Position numbers and translations under genes: made by a program. Positions 8,104-17,700 of a stretch of DNA of 22,223 nt are shown here, piece after piece. The notes beneath the pieces are model-generated. The model did not search any database, was not told the origin of the DNA, and saw only the letters and a list, made by a program, of their open reading frames with translations. Source of the stretch: Mnemiopsis leidyi (taxonomy: Eukaryota; Ctenophora; Tentaculata; Lobata; Bolinopsidae); NCBI GenBank assembly GCA_000226015.1, contig JH152854.1, positions 199,641-221,863 of the forward strand, in the 5' to 3' direction. Each line of letters begins with the position of its first letter. The first letter of the stretch is position 1.

Positions 8104-10819
8104 ATGACATCAGACTATGTTGGGTCAGTAGTTAGTGTAAAACTAAACAATGGCAGTACGATACGAGGACGTGTGTTAAAGATAAGTCCCAATACCATAT
8201 CTCTAACCGAACTCGCAGGAAAACATGTCAGTACTTTACTTCTTTCTCCCTTTTAATTACTTATAGTTATTTGTAAGTTGGGAAAGATTTTAGATACGGG
8301 AAGCTTCAAATCTTATTCAAGGAAGGATCGGTGTTTCTTTCTGTTTTTCTCGTTTTCAGGTCTAACATCGGTCAAGTTCGGGTGTAAATTGGAATTTTAT
8401 TTTTCAGAAAAAAGACACACTCGACCTGTTTAGCAATGAAATTACTGACTTGGACATAGTCTCTTTACCAACCCGCCAAATCCCGTTAGTGCTTTCAGTT
8501 CTTCACTTTGTATTTGTAAAATTTGGAGCATTAGTTTCTTTATATTTTCTTACAAAAGTAATGGTAATAGCAGCTTGAAACTGTGTGAGATAAAGCTAAC
8601 TTTTCAGCGATCAAAAGCAGATAACGATAATGAGGCGAGATCAAAGTCCTACCCAGCGAGGGAGTTCTCCTTCGCCCAACGACATGATATCCGATAACAT
8701 GGCCAGAAAACAGTTCAACGACATGATACCTGATAACATGACCAGAAAACAGTACAAAAAGGTAACCAAGTATGTAGTCAGTATTCTGTTCATTGACATT
8801 TTGCCATCAAATTCATCGACATTTTGGCCTCAAATTTTTCGGCATTAGAATGATGTTCATTGACCATTTGTGGCTTTATTTGTTGCAAGACCTTGGAACC
8901 TGGTCCCTGTCTTTGATTTCACGGATCGCAGTCTTGCCGGTTTTTACAACTCTCAGAATATGTCACCGATTTATAGCATACTTAGAAAGCTTATTGGTTC
9001 CTAACTGTCTTAAGGAGTTTGATAACTGATGTCCCTGTATGAAGAGTCTTAAATATTGGTCATGCTAGTGGCCACGAATGTGAAAATACTGCTTTATCGC
9101 GAACTTGCTGTAACTGGCTTGATGCAGTTTTTGATGAATTCGCGCGCCAAAATAATTGTTGCCGCGCGTCGTATACGTACGTGCGCGCTATTTAGGCTAG
9201 TTAGCTACTAGCTAGGTCATGCATGCATATACGCGAATATGATGTTACTGAATCATTAATTAAATTATTATTACATGCGCTGCAAGACTACCCATGCATC
9301 GTGCATTTAAAAATTATCTACTAGGTGTGGGTGGAATTTATTGCAGATGTCTTTATAACGGTTCAACTTTAATACGTTTTCCTTAATTATTAATAACTAG
9401 GAGTTCACAAATCACACACACTTACAATTCATAATATTCAGGGTGATGCGTTTTCGGTATCGGTTACAAACATGTCCACCGACTTTGACTTCCAGTCAAG
9501 CAACAAGTTGTTCCAAAAAGAGACCATATTTGATGAATGGCGGCAGCAGGACGGCAACCTACCCAGACACTCAAACAGTGACAAACTGAAACCAACCGAA
9601 ATGGTGACAGAAAGGGAATCCCCCGCCCTCGGTTCTACTTTTGAGGGTGACTTTATGACGGACGATAAGATCCCACTCATGGGATTGACGCTTTCGAAGA
9701 GGATTGCACTGTTTAAGAGGGCAATAAACTTTGGTCTGAGCTACAGTCATGTCGTCAGTGTGGCTGGAATGTCTGTTTCACAGATGGTCATTCAGGTTAG
9801 CCTATCTTCGCAGAGTTTAATTCTATCATGATATAAGCTTGTCAAATTATTGCACTATTTTAAGATACCGATAATTACTCCAGTAAATAACTGCACCGCT
9901 ACCTTATTCCGTACAGGTGCTAGGTGGAACGTGCCGTGTAAGTCTCCTCAACCACAACAAACCGCCCGTCGTTGCTGCCCTAGTGAGCAGCGGAGAAAGT
10001 GGCAAAGTGGCAGTCACCTCCGCGCTCCACCTCTCCCAACACGGCATTAACGTTAAAGTTGTCCTGTTTGCAACTCCAAAGGGATGTGACGGACTTGTCA
10101 ACATCTTGAAGAAGTGCAAGTGTGTTGTAGAGAAGGGACTACAGGGTCTACCTAATGTTATTGACATTGTCATCGATGGAACTCAGGTGTGTTAAAGTCA
10201 ATAAGCTCTAGCTTTTATAGTTTAACAGAAGTCATTAGAGTGTGGTAATTCGAACAGAAGTTATAATAGTATTCGTCACAAAATTAAGCTTACCTTCTCT
10301 TAACTCCAGGATCGCAGTACATTACTCAATTGGCCAGATTGGATGAACAGTGTAATAGACTGGACCGATCAAAGTACTGCCCCCATTGTGGCAGTAGACC
10401 CCCAGCACCCCACTCAGATGCCCCGATCTCCAACCCCTCCCAAATTTACTTGCTCCCTTGGAGCTCCTCTTCTCTCCCAGGGCCAGGTTTCAAGTTCAGC
10501 GTTTCGCATCCATTTTTTCCATGATTTATTGTCAGCTATAAAAAGAGCTACTATTTATTAGAGTTCACAAATCACAATACTTTTGGCCAGGTTTCGAATT
10601 TTAAGTTAACCTATTCAGTAAACAACATAATACCACACACATAATCCAACAAATGCTAACACCTGCCAACTCAATTAGGCCGGTCGACTCTTTCTCATAG
10701 ACATCGGACTTTTCCCGTTGGCGTTCAAAGAAGAGGAAATCCCATATAGATCGCCCTTCTTCGACAAGTTCATTATACCTCTGAACCGATGTGTAAAACA
10801 ACGTTTAAACAGTGGATAA
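8104..10819 (+). CDS. EDC3: Enhancer of mRNA-decapping protein 3 (EDC3), 7 exons seen
   Basis: Exons 8104-8226, 8408-8484, 8608-8761, 9442-9795, 9917-10186, 10310-10486 and 10679-10819 keep frame and give 431 aa, against about 508 in human. Domains in order: an N-terminal LSm-like domain (about 1-65; YVGSVVSVKLNNG, NTISLTEL), a short linker (68-130), the FDF motif (TDFDF, 131-135, followed by LFQKETIFDEW), and a YjeF_N/Rossmann domain (about 190-431; VSVAGMSVSQM, NVKVVLFATP, VAVDPQHP). It ends with GRLFLIDIG and SPFFDKFIIPL, which match the family's conserved C-terminus. Family knowledge: EDC3 is a P-body scaffold that binds DCP2 and the helicase DDX6. The linker is short and carries a repeated 13-residue block. 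Exon 6 uses an unusual donor (GTTTCA). A missed linker exon in the 680-bp intron 3 is possible. Confidence 0.92.
8678..8755 (+). repeat. 39-bp in-frame tandem duplication in EDC3 exon 3
   Basis: Codons 91-103 and 104-116 encode two nearly identical 13-residue blocks, NDMISDNMARKQF and NDMIPDNMTRKQY. The DNA copies at 8678-8716 and 8717-8755 differ at only a few bases. It lies in the linker between the LSm domain and the FDF motif. Confidence 0.95.
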
Positions 10820-11932
10820 CTGGGATTGTTCATAACAAATTTGTTTCAAGTGACCCATGTCGTACGTTGTATTTTACTCAAGTCCACCACTTGGATCGCA
10901 TATTGTGGATACGGATATTTTAATTTGACAGTTCCTTGTCGACCCTTGAGATTTTGTGTTAAAACAGCAGTTGTTTTTATTTTTATGTTGGTTCCCAGAA
11001 ATCATCATTGTTTTTAGTTTTATTAAGTTTGATGGTATTTATTTCGATGTTTACAAACAATAAACACACATTTTACATTGTTTTGGAAGTTTTGCATGTT
11101 TTTAAATGTCGCTCAAACGAATAATTTATAAGTTGCTAAAAGAAAACGTCTGTGCAATCATATTTTTTCAATGGTTCATTGAATTTGCGCTCTATCATCA
11201 ATCCAAATTCTTTCTCTTCGATGAAAAGTGTTTATTTCGATTTGACACTTCACAGGTATATCTTATGACAAAATGGTACCAACTACTAGTCTAACGTCAT
11301 CAAATCTCCTCTAGCATGGGCAGAGGTTTTTCTCGACAATGTTGCGATCGAAAGATAAACAAACTGAAGTATTCCTACGACAGCAGTTCAGAAGAACTAT
11401 GGGAAACTTAATGTGGCGTTCGTAATGACAAAGTCTCGAAAAGAACCAATGGCCTTCTGACGTAGATTGTATAATTTTGACGACAACTCCTGCCACTCTC
11501 TACCATACGTAACCAGAGGTTAGTCTAGAGTTGTAGAAATATAATGTATGCATTTTTGCGTTAGTCGGTAGTCCTAACAAAGTGGAATGGTTCTGAATGA
11601 AAAAACAGTATCAACAACAGTAATAATTCCACAGAATACCTTCGTTTTTCAAAACAAAACAACCCTAGATCGTAGGTAGGTAACCTCAGATGTCATAGAA
11701 TTATTGCATAGACCGTTTTAGATATTAAAACTATATACATGTAGCATACCCAACACTCAGTTGAATGACATTCTTGTCTTTTAAAATTGGCAATGAACAA
11801 TTCCCGTTTCTGTAGTGCTCAAACTAATTTAATGTTTTTCAATGTTTTAAGTTGACATGAAATAATCTAGATCATGTGGCCCGGGATATGCTTTCATACG
11901 TGAACCAAAATTGCGTAACTTGTCCAATCTGC
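10820..11932. other. Convergent intergenic region between EDC3 and the transporter
   Basis: The two flanking genes point toward this stretch, so it should contain both 3' ends. A plus-strand AATAAA at 11059-11064 may serve EDC3. TTTAAT at 11828-11833 reads ATTAAA on the minus strand, about 100 bases past the transporter stop. Short open frames here look random and match nothing I recognise. Confidence 0.45.
11059..11064 (+). promoter_or_regulatory. Polyadenylation signal AATAAA, probably EDC3
   Basis: This is an exact AATAAA about 240 bases after the EDC3 stop, followed by a T-rich stretch. No closer canonical signal was seen on the plus strand. Confidence 0.5.
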
Positions 11933-13177
11933 TTATTTTCTTTCCCTCATAGATTGAATCAAGACAATCTGTAGTACAATGACAAAAAGAGTTACCAAAA
12001 CAGCAATCTGACTTTCAATAATTACAGCAAGAAAAGTGCTGAGTAGAGCCCCAACTTCCCCTCCCGTGTACATTAGAGCTGAACCAAGCGACACTCTTGA
12101 ATATCCAAAATAATCCACATCATAAAGTAATATACCAACTTCTACACCCTGAATGGAGTAACACAACTTCCCTATACCCATCATGGTAGATTCAACCAGA
12201 AGACCCGGTTTTGTCAGGATAATTCCGTATGATATCCCAGCACCGAGCATGACAATGGATTGTAGGACCACGAAACTGACTCGTGACCTCAGAGGATAAC
12301 CGATAATTCGTCCAAGAACATTAGCTAATCCGTTCATCCCTGTTAGAATCAAGTATTGGTGCCCATGAACCACTTCCTCGCAGTTTTCGAACATGTCATA
12401 GTCTGCTTCTAGGTTGTGTTGTTTTATTATAGCCGGCAGAAGTAGAATACTACCGTATCCAATGCAGAAGTTAAAGCACATGAAGAGACTTGCCTTCAAA
12501 GCCCTTATGGAAAATATTTCCTCGGACAAATCCTCTGTACGTCGATCAAGGATTGGATCTGATTCAGAGCTATATTCCTGGTCTACTTCCTGTCTAGTGT
12601 AGCAATGTAAAATGAATATCGGCGGGATGAAAATGGGAATTGATGTTAAAAGGACAAAAACTCTCCATCCAAGGTTATCTAGTAGTAACCAACCAAGAAG
12701 AGAAGCCCACGTTCCCCCTAGGGTAATGGCCAGGCTGGCGTGGAGGAAAGAGAACTTCGGCAGAATATCTTTCGAAGAAATGTTCTTCACACAAAGGATT
12801 CCGATCAAGGTTGAGTTAAGTCCACAGCTCATTCCGATGAGAGCTCTAGAAAGAAGAAAAGTGTAGTAGTTAGGAACGATTGCACAGAAAACAGTGGACA
12901 CGATTGAGGAATAGAGCGAGAACAGCACGACGTTTCTCTCTCCAAACCAGCTTGCCAGTTTGACTGCTGACAACAACGATATTCCTTGAAACGCGTATAA
13001 GATTGCAGCCAGAAAGGCCTCCTGAAGGGACGAAAGTTCAAGTTCGCAGGAAACTTTCTGAGTGATAACACCGGGAAGGTAGATTTCTACTCCGTCTCCA
13101 AACTTAATCATCATCGCCAGGGTAAGGTATAGATAATCTTGTCGGGTCCATGTTGGTCCGCTTTGTTCTGAAGTCAT
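11933..13177 (-). CDS. Major facilitator superfamily transporter, SV2/SVOP/SLC22-like
   Basis: One uninterrupted frame of 414 codons from an ATG encodes a polytopic membrane protein with about 12 hydrophobic helices in two halves. They are split by an acidic cytoplasmic loop at about 192-225 (EYSSESDPIL, TEDLSEE). The first helix region has GDGVEIYLPGV, followed by LSSLQEAFLAAILYAFQG, which is like SV2, SVOP and SLC22 carriers. The canonical loop 2-3 motif is degenerate (LASWFGERN). RALIGMSCGL at 111-120 fits the family's helix 4, and LYDVDYFGYSRVSLGSA (351-367) corresponds to the loop before helix 11. Substrate is unknown; organic ions or metabolites are typical for these families. A gene of this size with no introns, among intron-bearing neighbours, suggests a retrocopy or intron loss. 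It is convergent with EDC3. Confidence 0.87.
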   Translation of the reverse strand: MTSEQSGPTWTRQDYLYLTLAMMIKFGDGVEIYLPGVITQKVSCELELSSLQEAFLAAILYAFQGISLLSAVKLASWFGERNVVLFSLYSSIVSTVFCAIVPNYYTFLLSRALIGMSCGLNSTLIGILCVKNISSKDILPKFSFLHASLAITLGGTWASLLGWLLLDNLGWRVFVLLTSIPIFIPPIFILHCYTRQEVDQEYSSESDPILDRRTEDLSEEIFSIRALKASLFMCFNFCIGYGSILLLPAIIKQHNLEADYDMFENCEEVVHGHQYLILTGMNGLANVLGRIIGYPLRSRVSFVVLQSIVMLGAGISYGIILTKPGLLVESTMMGIGKLCYSIQGVEVGILLYDVDYFGYSRVSLGSALMYTGGEVGALLSTFLAVIIESQIAVLVTLFVIVLQIVLIQSMRERK

Positions 13178-13707
13178 TTCAATGTCCTTTCTTCGGTTGT
13201 CTTTTTCCTAGTGCTCCAATTTCTAATATTGGTATCAATGTTAGAATTGATTTTTTGAGAAGAAAATATAATCATACAAATGAATATTGTTCTTTTTGTG
13301 AGATTATTTCAAAATGAAGAATCACATGATTTAACTGTTGATTTCGCCAGGCTATTGTGAACTCCTAGATAAAAGCATATTGAAGTATCCGTATAAAGTC
13401 AGAATTCAAATTTACCCAGTGGTATAATTTAATGAGCAAGAAACTTTCGAATTTTTCGACAATACTCATAGTTAGATAATAAATTCTAACATTATTATCG
13501 GAAACCCTGATTCGGGCTAAGTTTTGGGAAGTTTTCCAAAGAAATCGGGAATAGGGTTGCATTCCCGTTTTCCGACCACCCCTCGTAAAAAACAGTTGCA
13601 TTTATCGGCTGACGTACAAGTTATGCACCATTCTCTCCAGCTCACTTTAAGGTTTTATGTCAGAGTTATGGCCCAGACAACTTCGTTCAAATACATACTT
13701 TATGATA

Positions 13708-13802
13708 GATTACTATCGATTTACTAGATTACTATCGATTTACTAGTTCACTATCGGTTTACTAGTTTGCTATCGGTTAACTAGATTACTATCAGTTCAC
13801 TG
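13708..13802. repeat. 19-bp minisatellite, five copies
   Basis: The unit GATTACTATCGATTTACTA is repeated five times in a row (starts 13708, 13727, 13746, 13765, 13784). The first two copies are identical and the later ones increasingly diverged. Confidence 0.92.
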
Positions 13803-14493
13803 GTCTACTTGTAAACTGTTTATATAAATCTATCAATGACTGTAAGTTAAGGTCAATTTAAAGAAAATGTTGTACACGTAAATCGAGATTTAAGGGGGCG
13901 AGACAAACGAGCCTTACACAACTCTGAAACAGAGCAAATAAAACAATTATGGTGAGCGATGAGTGTTAGCTGATCTCATGGAGAACGGTCTCAAATATTT
14001 TGTTTTAAACAACAGCATTGTCCTACTTAGAGTGGTCCCATCTGACTTCTTAACTGTATAATCGTTGGCACATACATATAACAAAATATTCTTACCCTTC
14101 CCAAGAACTTTATCGTTCTATATTGACTACTTGAATATCTATGGGAGCAGGAAATGTTTTTGGAAATTGTTTCAAAGTTAAATGGTCATATCCGGCTTCT
14201 CATTGGTCAATCCCTTTTTCAAAATAATGATGGAAAAAATGTCTGACCTCCAAAGCCAAGAATCTTTGTTCGTCATGAAACGACAGCCAAAATAGCGGAA
14301 CTTTTATTGAGTAGCTATAGTCCTGCTTAGCACGTATATTGTAAATTGGAAAATTTACTAAAAATTTGGTTCCAGGGAAAGTCTTTGGCATTTCCCTCTT
14401 ACAATGAAGCGATATTCCGATATCGTCTTTTTGTAGGACAACTCTAGGACATCATAAATGTATGATAACGGCATTGTAAGACTAACTATTTTA

Positions 14494-14690
14494 TTTAGCG
14501 AAAGTCAATTGCTAGTCAACTGCCTTTAAATTTTGGGGTGATTCGTTGCTTTATCTATAAAAGTAACAATGACTTTAATGGAAAAATATTAAAAATGACG
14601 CAAAAATTCGTTTTTTAGCGAAGCCTAAGTTGTCAACTTGTATACTGAATTTAGACTGTGGTGTGTTTCGTTGCTTTATTTTATAAAATA
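14494..14690. repeat. Diverged tandem duplication of about 70 bp
   Basis: Two segments about 120 bp apart (14494-14563 and 14614-14688) share ordered blocks: TTTAGCGAA, then GTCAACT, then TTCGTTGCTTTAT and TATAAAA. Spacing within the copies differs by a few bases, so the duplication is old or the element is repeated elsewhere. Confidence 0.6.
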
Positions 14691-15132
14691 TGGTCGGGAA
14701 ATTAGTTTGAAAATAGAACAAGACTTGCGGCCGCTTTCATTGTGTCAGGCGACCGCTGAATTTCCCGTGTCATGCCATCGCTTATTGTTATTACAGTTCA
14801 CGGAATGAGGAATAAAAATACGCAACAGGCAACTCGCTTTTCGCAAACCACTAACCAGACGTCATTTCGGTCAATTTCATTGTTCTACACGTGTTAAACG
14901 CGCGAATTAATGCAGCCGTTCGATGCAAGATAAAACTTCAGTTTAAAAGAATTTTGATCGTATCCCTTGATTGATGGTACATCTTGTTGCGATTTTTGCA
15001 TGATTAGAACAAATAATTGAGGCAATCATGTATACATTGCATAATGTGAACTAAATTCGTCGGCCGGAGGCAGTTAAGTCTGTTAACACAGCTATTATTG
15101 TATTCGTATACATGATTAAGTTTGATAAAGGA

Positions 15133-15166
15133 GCGCGCGCGCGCACGAACGTAACGCACGAACGTA
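15133..15166. repeat. GC alternating tract and short direct repeat
   Basis: GCGCGCGCGCGCAC at 15133-15146 is a pure alternating purine-pyrimidine run, which favours Z-DNA. It overlaps two copies of GCACGAACGTA at 15143-15153 and 15156-15166. Confidence 0.8.
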
Positions 15167-15239
15167 CACACGACATAAACCTACTCCTAGTATACACATT
15201 CTCCAACCACCCCCTCGATCGTTAACCCTTAGTAATGCC

Positions 15240-15262
15240 TTTTTGCGCCTTCGGCGCAAAAA
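15240..15262. repeat. Perfect hairpin with TTCG-type loop
   Basis: TTTTTGCGCC and GGCGCAAAAA are exact complements separated by TTC, giving a 10-bp stem closed by a C(TTCG)G tetraloop. Confidence 0.9.
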
Positions 15263-15580
15263 GACATATGACGGGAAAAAATAACGCCAAATTACAAAAT
15301 CGAAAAATGACAAACTTACGCCCGTCACGCCAAAATTAAATCGATTGTCTTCAATCAACGTGATATGTTCTATATCATATTTATACATATGACATATATG
15401 AATATATTCTAGTATGTATATATGAATCTAAGTATTGTGCCAAATGAAACGCTCATGTTTCAGTGCCTTTTTAAGCTTTCGAACATACACTGTGTTCTTG
15501 GTCACACTGGAAATATTGTCGAGATGTTAGTGTTACCCGACCCGCGCGCGGCTCGCAGTTTTCTACTCTCCTCGCGAGAA

Positions 15581-15609
15581 CGTCTAACGTTTCGTTAGAA
15601 CGTTAGACG
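15581..15609. repeat. Perfect 11-bp inverted repeat
   Basis: CGTCTAACGTT and AACGTTAGACG flank a 7-base spacer that itself repeats part of the stem (CGTTAG). The nearby sequence at 15541-15580 is unusually rich in CG dinucleotides for this window. Confidence 0.9.
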
Positions 15610-15891
15610 GATATCATCTCGTCAATGGAAATATAATTATGTCTATCACAAAAAAGGAGCACACTATATAAGTCTAAACTGCACCCAAAATGTTACGATT
15701 CAATTAAATTATCATCACAGTGCAAACGATTATCACTCGGTACTAACTACGATCAATGCAAATACACTGTACAAAACTTAACTTACACTAAAACTCAAGT
15801 ACAATAAGCTTGCCATGCACAATCCCAGGTCAAAACTCGTTCAGAGATAAGACCTGTAATTGTCCATGAGCTGTTAAGATAACACGCCCTA

Positions 15892-17517
15892 TCAATAGAA
15901 AGATAACATAATATTAAGTGAAATAGACCACTCTAACGTGTTAAGACTCTGCTTGTCAAATTTAAGGTAAACACTTTCCATGTATCTTAGCTTGAGGTCT
16001 TTCTCACGCTTATCCAAAACTCTAATTGAATCAAACTCAAACTCATACAAGGGATAAGTGTCTGGTGTATGTCCAAGCAGGGCGCTTTACGATGATGAAG
16101 GGTGAAGATGGCTGGTTGACCCATAAAATCTTTCATAGAGGGTGTTTTTAGCAATTTTTATGAATTGTATAAATTTTTAAGACATTTCAAGGGAAACTTG
16201 TCCGTGAAAGAAAATAGGTTCCGTAGACTGTAGCCACGTTTTTAGTCGACGTTAGATAATATAGGAAATAGGGCCTAGAAATGGTAGGGGAGGGAGGACC
16301 TCAGGCTTCAGAACTGTAGCTGTAGGTGGTGTTGGGATTCTTAGTCTGTTGAGGACTGTTCCGATGCAGTTGTCAACGAATGAGATTTGGAACCCGTTCT
16401 TTCTGAACTTTTCACGTATTCTCTACATGGCACCGTTAAATATGTTGTAGTTACTGGCAATCTTGTGAGCCCTGTATGTTTAAGTCCAGACCAAGTTTCC
16501 CTTATATTTGCTAGGGATAAAGCTAGCAAAGTTGTAGAAACCAAAAACTGTTGTTCCTCCAGGTGTGCCATCCAGATGTTTGCGAGAACTGGACCCAAGC
16601 TACTTCCCGTGGCTACTCCGTCAATCTGTTCGTACACCTTTCCGTCAAAAACAACAGACACAGAGGCTAATAAGCTTGAGTAGGACAGAGGCTAATAAGC
16701 TTGAGTTGGACACAGAGGCTAATAAGCTTGAGTAGGACATCCTCGTGAATGGTAGGAGTGATTGCATCACCGCAGTACATTCCGTCCAAACACATATCAA
16801 TTGTTCGTTGGAGGGGAACATTTGTTAACAGAGATCTGACGTCATAGCTCACCATAACCAATCCGGTCATATCGATATCTTTAATTTGGTCCACATATGT
16901 AAAGGTGCTATGTAGGTTTGTTCCGTAAGAACTTGTTTTAGCAGGTGCAATCACTTATGCCAGGTACTTTCCGAGATCTTATGTTGCTGTACCAATCGCA
17001 GAGCTAACTGGTCGTAGAGGTCGTTTGAACTTTGAGGTATCCGTTCTTTAAGAATGTTGAGAAGGTTTTTACGTAAGCTATTGTAGTTAAAGAATGAGGA
17101 AAATCCTCTTTCGGAAGGAGATTTTCGAAATAGAAGTTTGTCCTCCTCTGCGCCTACAAAAAGACAAGATGAGAGCGACTCATAGAATAGTTTATAGTCT
17201 GAGAGATAGTTACCTAACTTGAGTTTAGGACTGAGGTAACGGCAGGGTGAACTTTAAACCACGTGACAAAGCTGACTTCTCAACCTCAGATAAACTGTAT
17301 GATGAAAGATAAGTTATCACTGAGTCGGGTCCCAGGTAATACTTTCCTGTCTGGTTCTAGCCCTAAGAGCTGTGATCTTCCGTTGGTTGGTAACTTTTGT
17401 CGTACGTTCGGACTGAAACGCAGTGTCCTCTACACATTTGATGTAATACGCAAAATCAACTGCTCGTACATTACGTTTGAGTTCTGATCTAAGTTCTGAT
17501 AATCGCACTGCATACAT
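15892..17517 (-). mobile_element. Broken Penelope-like retroelement (RT plus GIY-YIG tail)
   Basis: Read on the minus strand, several frames in order match a Penelope-like element. They are an N-terminal region (17517-17340), VEKSALSRGLKF near 17270, RT finger/palm blocks (SYDVRSLLTNVPL at about 16840; FDGKVYEQIDGVATGSSLGP at about 16630), the thumb-side FVDNCIGTVLNRL and LPFLGPIS (about 16370-16270), and an endonuclease-like tail (FEFDSIRVL, RYMESVYLKF) to a stop at 15892. The reading frame changes and stops several times, the YVDD block was not found, and the GIY-YIG start is missing. It is therefore a non-functional relic, partly deleted. These elements copy RNA into chromosome ends or other sites using their own reverse transcriptase and endonuclease. 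A short tandem triplication lies inside the RT. Confidence 0.87.
16661..16739. repeat. Three tandem copies of a 25-27-bp segment in the RT relic
   Basis: Units starting at 16661, 16686 and 16713 share CAGAGGCTAATAAGCTTGAG and end in TAGGA or TTGGACA. In the minus-strand frame they repeat the peptide LKLISLC. The gain of copies adds length and a frame change, consistent with decay after insertion. Confidence 0.92.
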
Positions 17518-17618
17518 GTCCAGATGCCGCTTTTTATATGTTTAGACGTGTTATGTTGGTACAATACTTCGATTCATATTTCTTTGCCGTTTCCCCATTC
17601 ATTCTAGTATAAATGTAT

Positions 17619-17654
17619 AGGGTTAGGTTAGGTTAGGGTTTGGGGTTAGGGTTT
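17619..17654 (+). repeat. Degenerate TTAGG/TTAGGG telomere-like tract
   Basis: AGGGTTAGGTTAGGTTAGGG, then TTTGGGGTTAGGGTTT, make a 36-bp run of telomere-like units, mixed between five and six bases. It lies about 100 bp beyond the upstream edge of the Penelope-like relic. Confidence 0.8.
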
Positions 17655-17659
17655 GTCGG

Positions 17660-17700
17660 GGGCCTTAGGCCCTCTTCCTCCTATTACAGGCCTTCGGCCT
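17660..17700. repeat. Two adjacent 5-bp-stem hairpins
   Basis: GGGCC-TTA-GGCCC (17660-17672) and AGGCC-TTC-GGCCT (17688-17700) follow the telomere-like tract. The second has the same C(TTCG)G loop as the hairpin at 15240. Confidence 0.75.

Larger units (their letters stand above)
13178..15891. other. Gene-poor region with repeats and hairpins
   Basis: No frame here resembles a known protein. The stretch includes the upstream region of the transporter, a 19-bp minisatellite (13708-13802), a diverged duplication (14494-14690), a GC alternating tract (15133-15146) and two perfect hairpins (15240-15262, 15581-15609). The longest frame, 90 codons on the minus strand near 15116-15388, is low in complexity and I do not accept it. 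Confidence 0.5.

Noticed and set aside
8840..9030. Possible additional EDC3 coding exon at 8793-9029
   Set aside because: The frame shows no EDC3 similarity, and exons 3 and 4 already join in phase 0.
10601..10801. A minus-strand frame of 66 codons with a transmembrane-like C-terminus
   Set aside because: It has no ATG start (TTG) and lies opposite the last EDC3 exon (10679-10819), whose plus-strand reading matches the conserved EDC3 C-terminus.
15116..15388. A 90-codon minus-strand frame
   Set aside because: Its composition comes from the GC alternating tract and a hairpin; no domain or splice support is seen.
16387..16683. A 98-codon plus-strand frame over the retroelement
   Set aside because: It is the antisense of the Penelope-like RT region on the minus strand.
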